A stretch of DNA of 64,000 nt from Neoceratodus forsteri (GCA_016271365.2 CM057452.1:1242819001-1242883000); one strand, 5' to 3'; counted from the first letter of the stretch, positions 21,740-34,110 are shown. The notes: a model not told the origin generated them from the sequence alone. A program made the numbers and translations.

Positions 21740-23735
21740 GTAAGAAACACTGTGTGGCTTCATTTTAGCATAAGCAAAAATTATGCCACTAAGGCAGTGT
21801 ATGGGCTGTGTCACAGCATAATTAGCAGGGGAAAAAATATATCTAACTTAACTACCATGGCAATGAGTAATCATTTGAAGATGAAACATGCCCATGCATT
21901 GCAGGGATCCAGTGTGTTGCCCTGCATTATGCTGATGAGAGCCTCTTCTGGTACTGGTGGGGGTCCAAATGTTGATGATTCCCAGTCACAAAGCGGTGGT
22001 GATGGTCATCATGTCAGTAAGTCAGACACAGTTTCTTCTTGCCCATCCACACCAGTGACAGTTCATCACAAAATAGTCTTGGGAAAAATTGTGGGTCCCT
22101 CTTTGCCTCCTGATGATTCACCTTCTACATGGTCCACAACCTTTCCCATTGAAAGGCATCGGACCCCATTACAGTCCCAGACTTCTTTGGCCCCCATTAT
22201 GTGGTCCTTTCTTGCAATGACTAAATTTCACCCCTCACATCCATCTGCACAACAGATCACCCAGTTAATTGGGGAAATGATTGCACGGATCTGCAGCCAT
22301 TTTCAGTGGTTGAAAACATAAATTTCAAGTGGCTGATGCAACATTTGCACCCACAGCATCAGATACCAACATGCACAACATTCCCCTGTACTGTTTTGCT
22401 GAACATATATGAGGATGTGCGCAAGGCAGTCTTTCAGAGACCATCACATGCAGTCAGTGATGTTTTCTATTGCACAACAGATATATGGAGTAGCACAAAC
22501 TCCAACCATGCATATAAAGTGGCATCCCCCAGGATGAAACACACTTTTAAAGCACTCTGCAGTATGCTGCAGCAGACCTACAGAATGAAGCAATGTCATT
22601 TCAATGGCAATTAGTCCCTTTTGACATTCAGGAAACTGTGGCATTCACTTCATCCTGGCATTGTCACATTTTCCTGAATGACGAAAGGGACTAATTGCCA
22701 TTAAAATGACATTGTTTTATTCAGCAGATCTGCTGCAGCATTCTGCTGAGTGCTGCAAAATGCTGTAGAACTGAGTTTCATCCTGGGTAATGCCACTGTA
22801 TGTTGCTGACTGCACATTGGTGTGTAGCAGACCCAACTGGTGCAGGCAGTGAAGGTGCAGGTGTTCATACTTCATGTCATTCCCCTGGTGTAGCCTCCAC
22901 AGCCTGTCATAGCAGGTCCCCACTTCTCAATGCATCCATTATGCCTGTGGATCACCAGTCCACCAACATTTTGTCATTCTTGCAAGACATGCCACGTATG
23001 TGGACTGAAGACATGTCGCTACATGTCAGTTTCATTGTGACTAACAATGCAGCAAATATGACAAAGGCATTGTGCAACAGGCACTTTAAAGGCATCTGTT
23101 GTTTTGCACACAGTTTGACTTTGGTGGTGACAACGTTCATCTTCAAGACACCAGAGGTGAATCAAACTGCTAAGACAGCAAGAAGAATTTGTGCTCATTT
23201 CCATCACTCGGTTAAGATCACAAACCAACTGTGGCAGGTGCAAGAGTGCATTCAGATTGCACAGCACAGGCTGATAATGGATGTCTCAATGCGCTGGAAT
23301 TTGACAATCTATATTTTGAAAGGCTACTGGAGCAGAAGTGGGATCTACATGAAATGAGTATGGAGACAGACATTGGGGAGTTCTCAGTCACTAGGACTGG
23401 GATGTTACTGAAGGCACAGTTAAAGTGCTTGGACCTTTTAAGAGAAGCACACATGACATGAGTGCAGAATTTGCACCACTCAACCAGGTCATCCCTGCAG
23501 TCCAGATGCTGAAAAAGTCACTGCAGAGATTTTCCACCCATGCTAATCTTGCACCTGCAGTGTACATAATCTAACAACTGAAGTAGGGAACAGATTCACT
23601 GACATTTGTGGCAGCAAGCAATATGTTTTTGCAACAATGCTGGACCCAAGGTTTAAGTGCAAGATACTGCACCTTGAAATGCCTGCACACTGTATAAAAG
23701 AAGCCAGAAGGGGAAGGAAACATTCATTTCAGTGC
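21740..23735 (+). pseudogene. hAT transposase core (BED finger to RNase-H-like region), broken
   Basis: VWLHFSI...AVYGLCHS...MAMSNHLKMKH is a BED-type zinc finger. The first Cys of its C-x2-C pair appears to be Tyr. After it, frames shift near 22315 into DLQPFSVVENINFKWLM and SDVFYCTTDIWSSTNSNHAY (catalytic-Asp region). The 280-bp foldback then interrupts. After 22797 it resumes with SLHVSFIVTNNAANMTKALC, CCFAHSLTLVV, RICAHFHHSVK and DVSMRWNLT (second catalytic region). The Asp of the usual VTDNAANM string is Asn here (VTNNAANM), so the relic is catalytically dead. It ends near LDPRFKCKILHLEM before the CR1. ZBED-type hAT by order of blocks. Confidence 0.85.
22518..22797. mobile_element. Palindromic foldback element, 280 bp, inside the hAT coding region
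   Basis: Arms of about 116-127 bp (22518-22633 and 22671-22797) are inverted copies: AGTGGCAT...CAGGATGAAAC at the left and GTTTCATCCTGGGTAATGCCACT at the right, with GGCAATTAGTCCCTTTTG against CGAAAGGGACTAATTGCC near the centre. The loop is about 40 bp. It splits NHAY from the next transposase block. I could not fix a target duplication (perhaps TAT). Confidence 0.88.
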
Positions 23736-24200
23736 TTTACAGTAACTGGTACTTGCTATTTTTGTTATTAAACTTAGATTGTGGGCATTTAGTGACACTG
23801 TAATTTCTTTGCTCTCTTTACTTAGAATTGTTTTTGGGCTGTTGAAAATTTAAAACGTAGTGGTGGTGTATTTCTTTGCTGTCTTTAATTGCTGCAAATT
23901 TTAAACCCCCTTCCTCCCCTTCCCCCAGCTCTTGATTAAATGCCCTGTTATATCTGATTGACAGGAGCTAAACACAGGGGATAGTAGGGAGTGTGGAGTA
24001 GAAGATGCATAAGGGGAAGAAGCCCACCCTCAGCACAACAAGTGTTTTGACTCATTTATGTATTTATTTATTTTCTTTTTTTACAAGAAAAGTATCTGAT
24101 GATCAGTGGCAGGATTTTTAGGACAGTAAATTAATAAAAAGGGAACTAGGAGAGCTTCAGTAGCAGACAAGTAGTGGAATAGCAGTTTAATTGCAGCATA

Positions 24201-25142
24201 ATGTGGGGAGTGGTGCAATGCAGTAGCTGCAGGGCAGCCATATTCAGGCAGACCTTCTGGACACTGAGGTGCTGCCCTATCTGCATGCATCTCTCTGGAC
24301 TGTGGGATGAGGTAGCCAGACTCAGAGCGGAAGTAAACTGGGTCAGGAGTACCATCACCCGTATCCAGAGACCACTCCGTCCAATGCCGCTGCCTCAAAG
24401 GATGCCAAGAACGAGGAGCACTTGGATAACAGTGGGCTCAGGGTGGGTTAAGATGGTCAGGCAGAGACACATCCCAGATCCTATTCCACTCAAGAACTCA
24501 TATGCCACTCTGTCAAATGGGGGCAACCAAATAGAGGTACCCAGAGAAGTGGAAGGAAAGGATGTGGAGGTTAGCCAATGAGGTGACCTCAGCGGGGAGA
24601 GCAGTGGACCCCAGAGGAGGAGGAGGAGGAAGCAAATCGTGGTGGGGAACCCCATCATAAGAGGGATCCAGCTAGCAACACAGGAGGGGGAAGGGGAGGA
24701 CAGGGAGGTGAGATGCCTACCAGGTGCCATGGCTTGGAGGGAGAGAAGGAAGATCCTGGAGATCGCTGGGAAGGCAAGACGGGAGGGTGAGCTGGATGTC
24801 ATTATCCACCTAGGTACTAATGACCTGGCAAATGGGGAGCAAAAGGAAGTTCAGGAAGAGTTTAGGAAATTGGGGAAGGGTCTCAAGCAAGTAGCTACTT
24901 CTGTCACCTTCTCAGAAGTACTACCTGCGAGAGGCATGGGAGAGCACAGGGGTGCATGCACCAGGAACTTTAACTATGGTTGAAGAACTGGTGCTGTGAG
25001 GAAGGGTTTGGATTCATTGGTGACTGGGGACCCACCTGGAGGGATGGAGGTTTGTTCAAGCCTGATGGCCTGCATCCATCCTGGAGGGGAATCCAAGCAC
25101 TCAATGATAAGTTTAAATGCTACACTGAGAAGCATTTAAACT
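24201..25142 (+). pseudogene. CR1 ORF1 of copy B
   Basis: Starts MWGVVQCSSCRAAIF. The finger CSSC...CCPICMHL is followed by a short coiled coil (LWDEVARLRAEVNWVRST). After a break near 24580, the esterase part has VVGNPIIRG (the GDS nucleophile block, with Ser absent), HLGTNDLANGE (block III intact) and TSVTFSEVLPARG. A later stretch (GLDSLVTGDPPG, complete only across stops) reaches the stop before 25150. The GDS-to-GNP change suggests esterase activity is gone in this copy. Confidence 0.78.
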
Positions 25143-25151
25143 AGCCAAGGG

Positions 25152-27955
25152 GTGTGGCAGGCCAGCAAGGAGGGTACCTACTTGCTCACCCCCACAGCTA
25201 GCAGTGGAATCAATGAACTGGAGGAGTGGATATCTCAACAAAGCAGTGTGCAAAAGATGGAGATTAGCGCCCAAGGGATGGATAGGCAGAAAAGAGGCAA
25301 AAATCAACAGAAGGGCATACAGCAAGGAGAACCAGAGATAAAGGACAACCAGGGAAGGGGCTGGAGTAGAACAGCTAAACAGTCTAGGGAGGTCAAATCA
25401 TGGAAAGCCATGTATGCCAATGCCAGGAGCCTCAGCAACAAGATGGAAGATCTGGAGGCTGTCATGGTGTGGTCAGACCTGGATATTGTGGCCATCACAG
25501 AAACCTGGTGTAATGATGACCATGACTGGGAGATGGCCATTCCTGGCTACAACATATTCAGAAGAGACCGGGCAGGTAGGAAGGGAGGAGGAGTGGCACT
25601 GTATGTGAAAAATGACATAAGGGCCACAGAGATCCAGGAGGAACAAAATGGGGGAGAGATACTGTGGGTTAAGCTGAAAAGGAAAATGGGGCCAGCTATC
25701 CGCACAGGTGTAGTCTATAGACCACCAGCCCAGGAGAAAGAAACAGATAGGGAGCTGATGCTAGCCATCCAAAGGATGGCAGACAAGGGTGAGGTAGTAC
25801 TGGTTGGAGACTTCAATATTCCAGACGTGACTGGAGCATCCCAGTAGCAGCATCAACTATTAGGAGATTTATCCTGGACTCCCTTCAGGGTGCCTTCCTC
25901 AAGCAACTGGTCATGGAATCAACTCAGCAGAGGCAATACTGGACCTTGTGCTCACAAACAGGGATAGTGTGATGGGGTAACAGTGGGGGAGCACCTGGGG
26001 AACAGTGACCACCAGTCATTGTGGTTTGAAATCACAGAAGGAGCAGAACCAAACCAAACAAAAACACGTATCCTGGATTTTAGGGGGGCAGACTTTGGGA
26101 AAATAGGGAGATACTTAAAAGAGGCATTAAGGGGAATGGGGCAGGATTCAGGGGTTGAGGAACGGTGGGCAGTATTTAAAATGGGGATTACAAGAGCAAC
26201 AGAATTATGCATTAAGCAGGTTAGCAAGAGGAAAAGGAAGAGGAGACCATTATGGTTTTCCAAAGAGGTAGCAAAGAAAGTGAAAGCCAAAAGATTGCAT
26301 TTAGGCAATACAAAAGACACAGGTAGAAGGGGATAGGAGACGTACCAAGAGAAGCAAAGGGAGGCAGGGAGGTCAGTAAGGGAAGCCAAACCTCAGACAG
26401 AAGAGCACATTGCAAAATCAGTGGGTAGAGGGGACAAAACCTTTACAGGTACATAAGTGAAAAAAGAAAGGCAAAGTGAGGGATAGTGAGACTGAAGGGG
26501 GATGATGGGGGCCGCGTGGAGTATGACAACAGTAAAGCTGACATACTGAACAGGTATTTCTGCTCAATCTTTACTGAGGAAGAGGAGGGTAATGGGTCTA
26601 AAGGGAGTACAAGGGGTGAGAATGGTGCAGAAATGGACACAAGTCCCTTTACATGAGAAAGGGTCCTGAAGGAATTGGAAGTAATAAGAGTTGATAAAGC
26701 AATGGGGCCAGATGGGGTGCACCCCAGGGTCTTTAAAGAACTCAGAGAGGTGGTGGCTGAACCTCTGGCTATCCTGTTTAGCCGATCACTGGAAACAGGG
26801 GAGGTACCCAAAGACTGGAGGACAGCAGATGTAGTCCCCTTATACAAAAGCGGGAACAAAAAGGAAGTGGGGAACTACAGACCAGTCAGCCTCACCTCGG
26901 TAGTGGGGAAGATCATGGAAGCACTTCTGAAGGAGAGATTGGTGGAACATCTGGTTGTCAATGGACTGCAGGATCCAAGGCAGCATAGTTTCACCAGGGG
27001 GAGGTCATGTCAGACCAACCTTGTTGAATTTTTTGACTGGGTGATTAGGGAGGTGGATCAGGGGAGGGCAGTGGACATGGCCTATCTGGACTTCAGCAAG
27101 GCCTTTGACACTGTGCCACATAGAAGACTATTACACAAACTAGGTAATGTGGGTGTGGGCAGGACAGTAGTGTGGTGGGTAGGTAACTGGCTGGGTGGCA
27201 GGACACAGAGGGTGGTGGTAAATGGCTGTCACTCCACAGAGGGAACAATGACCAGTGGGGTACCATAGGGATCAGTGCTGGTACCGGTCTTATTCAACAT
27301 CTTCATCAGTAACATTGCACAGGACCTAGAAGGCAGAATTTCACTGTTGGCTGATGACTCAAAGCTCTGTAACAGAGTAGACACACCAGAGGGTGTAGAC
27401 AGAATGAGAAGTGACCTGCCGAAACTTGAAGAATCGTCAGGGGTTTGGCAGTTGAAATTCAATGCAAAGAAGTGCAAGATAATGCATATGGGGCACAAAA
27501 ACCCTGGCACAATATATCAGTTTGGGGGTGAGGATATAGCATGCATCAAGCAGGAAAGGGATCTTGGGGTTATCATCTCTGATGACCTCAAGGAAGGGAA
27601 ACAGTGTGACAAGGCATCAGGTAAAGCAAATAGGATGCTGGGATGCATAGGCAGGGGCATCACCAGTGGGAAAAGGTAGGTCATAATTCCACTATTCAAG
27701 ACACTAGTGAGGCCCCACCTGGAGTACAGTGTACAGTTCTGGAGACCTTACCTATGTAAGGACATAGACAGGGTAGAGAAGGTTCAGAGGAGGGCAACAA
27801 AGATGGTACATGGATTGCATCACAAGTCCTATGAGGACAGGTTGAAGGAATTGAATATGTACTCCCTGGAGGAGAGGAGGGAGAGAGGGGGACATGATAG
27901 AGACATACAAGTATCTTACATGGAGGAACAGGGTGCAAGAATACACTATTTTTAA
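25152..27955 (+). pseudogene. CR1 ORF2 of copy B (endonuclease and reverse transcriptase)
   Basis: The endonuclease frame 25152-25847 has YANARSLSNKMEDLEAV, ITETW, KGGGVALYV, VVYRPPAQE and VGDFNIPDV, then a frame break. A linker frame follows at 25983. RT spans 26675-27955 with VDKAMGPDGVHPRVF, DVVPLYKSGNKKEVGNYRP, YLDFSKAFDTVPHRRL (catalytic Asp) and LLADDSKL (the x-ADD active site, intact). A TAG replaces the Gln of the VPQGSVL motif at 27266, and further stops fall at 27677 and 27953. RT catalytic residues survive but the frame does not. Confidence 0.9.
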
Positions 27956-28274
27956 GTGAAAAAGATGTTCCAGGACTAGAAGGCATGGAATGAAGTTGGA
28001 GGGAGGACGATTCAGAGGAAATGTGAAGAAGAATTTCTTCACAGAACGGGTAATGGATAAGTGGAACACCCTGCCAGAGGAAGTGGTGGGGGCTGAAACA
28101 ATCACGGGATTTAAGAATGCATGGGATAGACATAAAGGAATTCTGGAGGTCAGGGGGTAAGGGGCAACAGAGTTCTAGGAAAACATAAACTGAAGTTACA
28201 AACTCAAATGGGCAGACTAGGTGGGCCATAGGCCCTTATCTGCCGACACTGTCTCTGTATCTATGTATCTATGA

Positions 28275-28755
28275 CTTTCATCAGCAGCTGTGCTCAGAGC
28301 TCACCTTTACAATGCATGCTAAGGATGTGATGCCTACTGAAGTATCTCTAGAAGAACAACAACAGCAGGTGGAGGATGCCCCTAATGAAATGGAGGAAGA
28401 AGACTGCAGGGCACAGCTTAGTTCATCCCTGCAGGCAGAGCAAAGAAAGAGAAATCAGCAGCACCCACTCTCGGCAAGCAATGTTCTGAATTGCTTCTTC
28501 ACAGAAGCTCTTGAACCTATCTACATTGATCCACTGGAGCACTTGAGCAAAACGTTGAGATCATCCCCTCATTTAAGAGAGCTGCCCATCAAATACCTGA
28601 GCTGTCCCTCAACCAGTGTGTCATCAGAGAGGTTGTTTAGCACAGCAGGGGATGTGATGGAGCCTAATAAATCCTCATTAGACCCTTAACATGTTGAGCA
28701 ACTTCCATTCATCAAGCTTAATTTACCACATCTTGATTACAAGTACAAATCTTGA
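28275..28755 (+). pseudogene. hAT transposase C-terminal dimerisation domain (hATC)
   Basis: This continues the transposase after the CR1. It has an acidic linker (QQQVEDAPNEMEEEDC) and then the conserved dimerisation block: DPLEHLSK, HLRELPIKYLSCPSTSVSSE, RLFSTAGDVMEPNKSSLDP. A TAA at 28687 is followed in the same frame by VEQLPFIKLNLPHLDYKY, so it is probably an acquired stop. This domain holds hAT transposases together as oligomers. It lies about 4.5 kb from the core because of the CR1 insertion. Confidence 0.88.
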
Positions 28756-28945
28756 ATTTCACAGCACTCACAAATAACACTGATGATTTTTTGCCACACG
28801 CCCCCTGTACTTGTGATGCTGGCCCAAATTTTAGACTATGTGCACCAACACACCATCTGGTATTATCTTAATCACACTCAATACTATTGCTCTTTTTACA
28901 CCAACTCCCTGATTGGTGATGCTGTCTCTTTGTGGGAAACCATAC

Positions 28946-30906
28946 TGAGCACCCAGAGGACAGCACCTCACATTTCACAGACACCATCTCTGGTTTACAA
29001 ATTCATTTTATTAAGAAACGGGCACAACAACTGATGCATTTTGGATCCTAAAATATCCTTTTTCAAAGGCAATTACAGAAAGACTGAACACTATTATATA
29101 TACATAGGTGTTGTGACATCACAGTGATATCATTAATACAAAATTTAAATTCATAAGATGTAAAACACCACATGATGTGCCTATATGAAACATCCATTAC
29201 CTACTCTTATGTGCTACATATTGTTAAAGAGACAATTCCAAAGGTACCACAACACTGTGTGTTACTGAAGTACATAACCATCTTAAGTGCACATGTTCAA
29301 AACATGTAACATAGCATATTTACAACAGCATAGACAAAACTCTCCTATATCACAATGTAAAGGAAAGGAGTGGTAAGGAATGAAAGGGAATAAAAGAAGT
29401 AAGAAGGAATAAAAGACAAAAATAAAAAAGTAAAACATTACGAAATACAGTCAGAGATCAAGAACATAATTTAAGCCCGGAAACTTATTATCTCCTAATG
29501 TTACAATCCAAAAGTTTTGTTCATTCAGCAGCACTATATCATTATTGTTAACCCCTCTTGTAGGATAAAACACCTTCTGAATGCGCTGAAATATGAAACA
29601 ATGCTGTAAACCATCAAAGGATTGTAGTATGTTGTGTTTTGCTGTAACATACTGTATGTTATGTCTCCTCTTTGCATTGCTCTGACATGTTCTCCTATTC
29701 TAGTTTTTTTTGTAAGGCCCTGGGTTGTTTTGCCCCATAGAAGGCCTGGCATGAACTTGTTGACAGGTAAATAACCCCAGAGGTGTCACAGGTAAGCAAC
29801 TGTCTTACTGCATATTCCCTTTGTACATTACAGCTGGTGACTTTTTTAATAACTGCAATATTTTTGCAATGGACACATCTTTTGCACTGCACACACCCAT
29901 TCATTTCCTGATTTAACCAATTTTTTGAACTTTGGGTTCAGTGTAATAGCTGTGTACTGGAATGTCCTTTAGTGTTTTAGCTCTTCTGTAGGACATTCTA
30001 GGTGGCTGTTCTGTCAATTCTTTTAAAAAACTGTACTAGGAGAAGATGTTAGAGCCATACAAAGAGGAGTTATATGCCACAACGCAACACAATACATTGT
30101 ACAATCATCTGATGCTTTACAACATTGTTTCAAATTTCAGTGTATTGAGAAGGTGTTTTATGCCTTGAGAGGGGTTCACTAATACTGTAATGATATAGTG
30201 CTGCTGAATAAAGAAAACTTTTGGATTGTAACATTAGGAGATAAGTTTCTGGGCTTAAATTATGTTCTGGATCTTGGACTATATTTGAGGAACAGAAAAC
30301 GAAAATGAAGTTTTTTGATGGGTTGCTGATGCTACATTACTTTTTGATTATGAGATTGAAGGTCTTAAATCCCCCCCCCCCCCTTTATTTTCACCATTGT
30401 TTACTTTTTTTAATTTTGTCTTTTTTTTCCTTCTTACTTCTTTTATTCCCCTTTTTTCCCTTCCACTCCTTTTCTTTACATTATGATATGAGAGAGTTTT
30501 TGTCTATGCTGTTGTATGTATGCAATATTATATGTTTTGAACATGTGCACTTAAAATGGTTATGCACTTCAGTAACACACAGTGTTGTGGTACCTCTGGA
30601 AATGTCTCTTTAACAATATGCAGCACCTAAGAGTAGGTAATGGATGTTTTATATAGGTACATCATGTGGTGTTTTACATCTTATGAATTTAAATTTTGTA
30701 TTAATGATATCACTGTGATGTCACAACACCTATGTGTATATAATAGTGTTCAGTCTTGCTGTAATTGCCTTTGAAAAAGGATAGTTTAGGATCCAAAATG
30801 CATCAGGCATTGTGCCTTTTTAATAATAAAATGAATCTGTAAACCAGAGATGGTGTCCGTTAGAACTAGTGTCTGTGAAATGTGAGGTGCTGATGGGTGC
30901 TTAGCT
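28946..30906. repeat. Two-kilobase inverted repeat (arms of about 0.8-0.9 kb)
   Basis: The left arm (about 28946-29725) and right arm (about 30020-30906) are inverted copies with scattered mismatches and indels. Outer: CAGCACCTCACATTTCACAG against CTGTGAAATGTGAGGTGCTG. Middle: TCACAGTGATATCATTAATAC against its complement at about 30700. Inner: TCTCCTAATGTTACAATCCA against TGGATTGTAACATTAGGAGA. The spacer is about 300 bp. There is no coding. The box GATGCATTTTGGATCCTAAA near both outer ends suggests one transposon family. A partial-copy inversion, as in Penelope-like elements, is possible but unproved. Confidence 0.85.
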
Positions 30907-31099
30907 TGATTTTGCACAAATATTATATGTAGTTGCTTGGAGCATCAGCAGCTGAGCCCAGTGCTAGACTTTGTTCATTTGCTGATGCTGTCTCTTCCAG
31001 TGCCTCCACTATACTTGTGGTGCCTCAAACCCAATTATAATGCTTTGAAATCTATTTCCTTTTTGTAGCTTGTCACTACTGTATTTTGAAAATATGCAT

Positions 31100-31812
31100 C
31101 ACCAGTCTCCAGTATTGCCCATGCCTAAAATATATGGGGTATACCAGTGTGGCATCACCAGTCTCCACTCTCCAGTATTGCACATGCCTGAAATTTGACA
31201 GATACCAGTGTGGCATCATCAGTCTCCAGTATTGCCCGTGCCTGCAATATGCCGGATACCAGTGTGGCATCACCTAGCTCCGCTCTCCAGTATTGCACAT
31301 GCCTGAAATATGCCAGATACCAGTGTGGCATCTTCAGTTTCCAGTATTGCCTATGCCAGATGCCAGTGTGGCATCACTTGTCTCCACTCTCCAGTATTGC
31401 CATGTCTGAAATATGACAGATACCACTGTGGCATCACCTGTCTCCACTCTCCAGTATTGCACATGCCTGAAATATGACAGATACTACTGTGCCATTACCT
31501 GTCTCCACTCTCCAGTATTGTACATGTCTGAAATATGACAGATACCAGTGTGGCATCATCAGCCTCCAGTATTGCCCATGCCTGAAAAAAGCCGGATACC
31601 AGTGTGGCATCACCTGTCTCCACTCTCCAGTATTGCACGTGCCTGAAATATGACAGATACCCCTGTGGCATCACCTGTCTACACTACCAGTATTGCACAT
31701 ACCTGAAATATGCCAGATACCAGTGTGGCATCATCAGTCTCCAGTATTGCCCAAGCCTGAAATATGCCGGATACCAGTGTGGCATCACCAGCCTCCAGTA
31801 TTCATTTACCAT
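31100..31812. repeat. Minisatellite, about 13 units of 50-62 bp
   Basis: The core CCAGTATTGC recurs at about 31109, 31170, 31227, 31287, 31341, 31391, 31450, 31512 and on to 31790, each followed by CATGCCTGAAATATG, then GATACCAGTGTGGCATCA. Longer units carry an extra CTCCACTCTC. Open frames through it on both strands are repeat artefacts. Confidence 0.93.
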
Positions 31813-32225
31813 GTCAAATCAGAAATAATTATGAGGAAGAAGTATTCTTGATATATTAAGGATGATTGATGACCAGCCAAGCCAGAGTCTAATGTTTCTC
31901 ATCTTCAAGAACCACATTGTGTGCTACCAGCAAAAGTAAGTAAATTGTAAGCAATCTTTTAATTCTTTTATGTTTGTTTATTTGTTTGGGTGAAGAGTTT
32001 GAGAATTATGATTGAACAGTGTATCTGAAATCCTTTATCTTGTAATTAATCGTGTTTATTTTTTTATTTTTTTGGTTTTTCACCCTGCAGGAATTTTATC
32101 ACCAGGGTGATGGATTCTTGGTGCAACATTGTGCATGACTTGTGAAGGTAAGTAAAGTATTCAGTCATTTCATTGTTTTCTTTCTGTTTGGTGGTGTGTG
32201 TGTGTGGGGGGGGTTATTGAAATAC

Positions 32226-32545
32226 AACAGTCTAGGCTGGCCTGGTGGTGCTGAGGGCTGATGCACTGGATGTCTTACCTTGCACTGCACCAGCAACGGG
32301 GGTTTGAGAATGACCTTTGGTCGTCACGGTGCTGGCATTGGGCGGGGAGGGCAGGAGTATGATTGAGTATCTGCCCTCCTATCCTGGGTGTGGGGGTCAC
32401 CTGCTTGTAGTCCAGAGGTGGAACTGGGTGTCTGGCAGGGTGGGGTGTCCCACAAGCCCAGCGTGCGCTTGCCTCCACATGCACACTTCATGGTGGGGGA
32501 GTTTGGGTGTGGGACAGTAGAAAAACATAAAAAAAAATTATAAAT
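32226..32545 (+). mobile_element. tRNA-derived SINE, family S2
   Basis: The head GGCCTGGTGGTGCTGAGGGC (A-box-like TGGTGCTGAGG) and GGGTTTGAGAATGAC (B-box-like) match the element at 42650. The body ends in an A-rich tail near 32520-32545. It would be transcribed by RNA polymerase III. Confidence 0.65.
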
Positions 32546-32809
32546 GCAATAGAAAAAAGAACCAAAATAGAACAGTCTGACCACTGATTTTGCATCATCT
32601 GATGGCCAATTGGGAAGAGAGACTGCCTGGGTGTGTGCAGGCCATTTTGAAGCATTTGATTTCATTATGTGTCCCTGGCAGGTAGCATTCAATCAAAAGG
32701 CATCTCTGTGGCCACACATCATGGGCAGAATGGGCTTCATGATACAGTGCCATCCTCACAGCTGTCCCTCTCAGCTCCGAAGGTAAGATGTGAATTTGTA
32801 TGCTAGCCT

Positions 32810-33075
32810 GATGAAGTTATAGTGTTCTCCTATGAGCATAATTATGTTTTATTACTTGCTTTTTTTAAAGCACAAAATTATTTAAGGATGTGTCATATGT
32901 GTTTCATGTAGTACCCAATCCCAACAAGAGGAGTCTGCCCATATATAGATTGTCAATTAAATGCTAATATTGACTGAGTTAAGGCCTACTGAAGTTATAC
33001 TGTTCTCCTATGGGCATAATTATGTTTTATTGGTTCGTTTTCTTAAAGGCCACAATTATTTAAGGGTGTGGCATA
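32810..33075. repeat. Direct duplication of about 90 bp, spaced 180 bp
   Basis: TGAAGTTATA(G/C)TGTTCTCCTATG and GCATAATTATGTTTTATT followed by TTATTTAAGG(A/G)TGTG(T/G)CAT occur at about 32813-32900 and 32991-33075. Confidence 0.85.
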
Positions 33076-33081
33076 TTTAAG

Positions 33082-33223
33082 CAATAAGGCATGATAGGGT
33101 GTGTGTTATAGTGTAATAACATCACTCCTGGCGTGGGTTGAGGCCGAGGTGAAGCCGAGTGCTTCCACCACCCAAGGAGTGACATTATTACATGATAACA
33201 CACGTCCCTGAAGTGCCTTATTG
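33082..33223. mobile_element. Palindromic MITE-like foldback, about 142 bp
   Basis: CAATAAGGCATGATAGGGTG...GTGTAATAACATCACTCC pairs with GGAGTGACATTATTACATGA...AGTGCCTTATTG around a GC-rich loop. A perfect 11-bp stem, GTGATGTTATT with AATAACATCAC, lies apart at 33352-33377 and shares the inner motif. ATTATACAATGGC (33227) and GCCATTGTATAAT (33422) may be outer ends of a larger element. Confidence 0.75.
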
Positions 33224-33562
33224 ATATTATACAATGGCTCATTGTTATACAAAATAAAAAAAAATTAAAATAAAAAAATGATTTTAAGGAATCCAAATGG
33301 TCATCAATGGCATCCCAATGCTCGTCATCAATGGCATCCAAAAGCAATACAGTGATGTTATTGTGTAATAACATCACTATCTCAGGCACACATTCACCAA
33401 TCAGAGTCCAGGAAATTTTCTTGCCATTGTATAATTTATTATTGTAGTACAATTGTTTTTTTGACCTAAGTACATGAAATGACAGCGTTATGTCTTCTTA
33501 TTTTTCCAGCTTTATCCTATGGGAAACTGAATGGAGTGCCCATGATGAACTATTTTCCTCTG

Positions 33563-34110
33563 TATCCTCCTCCTGAAGCAGCAATGGAATAAGGTAGCCT
33601 CTGGCACCACTGTACAAGCCAAAGTGCTGTGATACCTGCATCCTCCTCCACAACAGAACTGTACCCAACAAGGCAGCCTGTGGCACCAGTGAACAAGCCT
33701 AAGTGCCATCCCACCTGCAACCTCCTCCTGAAGCAGCAGCGGGACAAGGTAACCTCTGTCACCAGTGTGCAAGCCAAAGTGCTATGAGCTCTGCATCCTC
33801 CTCCTCAAGTAGCAGTGGGACAAGGTAGCGTCTGGCACCAGTGTACATGCCAAAGTGCTGTGACCTCTGCATCCTCCTCCTTAAGCAGCAGTGGGACAAG
33901 GTACCCTCTGGCACCAGTGTACAAACAATAGTGCCATGACATCTGCATCCTCCTCCTGAAGCAGCAGTGGGACAAGGCAGTCTCTGACACCAGTGTACAA
34001 GCAAAAGTGCAGTCACCTCAGCATCCTCCTCTTGAAGCAGCAGTGCCAAAAGACAGCCTATAGCACCAATGTACAAACCAAAGTGCCATGACATCTCAAC
34101 CTCCTCTTCC
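33563..34110. repeat. 76-bp minisatellite, about 7 units
   Basis: Start points of GCATCCTCCTCC(T)GAAGCAGCAG fall at about 33564, 33640, 33717, 33792, 33869, 33945 and 34021, so the period is 76-77 bp. Each unit continues GGGACAAGGTAGCCTCTGGC, then CACCAGTGTACAAGCCAAAG. The period is not a multiple of three, so the minus-strand frames across it are artefacts. It lies about 140 bp inside the hAT right end. Confidence 0.95.

Larger units (their letters stand above)
23760..28270 (+). mobile_element. CR1-clade LINE, copy B, near full length, within the hAT
   Basis: Leader, ORF1 (24201-25140), ORF2 (about 25150-27955) and a 3'UTR ending GGCCATAGGCCCTTATCTGCC then TCTATGTATCTATG, the family's short tail repeat. 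It separates two parts of the hAT transposase. The exact 5' edge within 23740-24150 is uncertain. Confidence 0.9.

Noticed and set aside
31100..31812. Regular repeats with spacers resembling a CRISPR array
   Set aside because: The spacers are themselves repeated and the DNA is plainly vertebrate transposon sequence, so it is a minisatellite.
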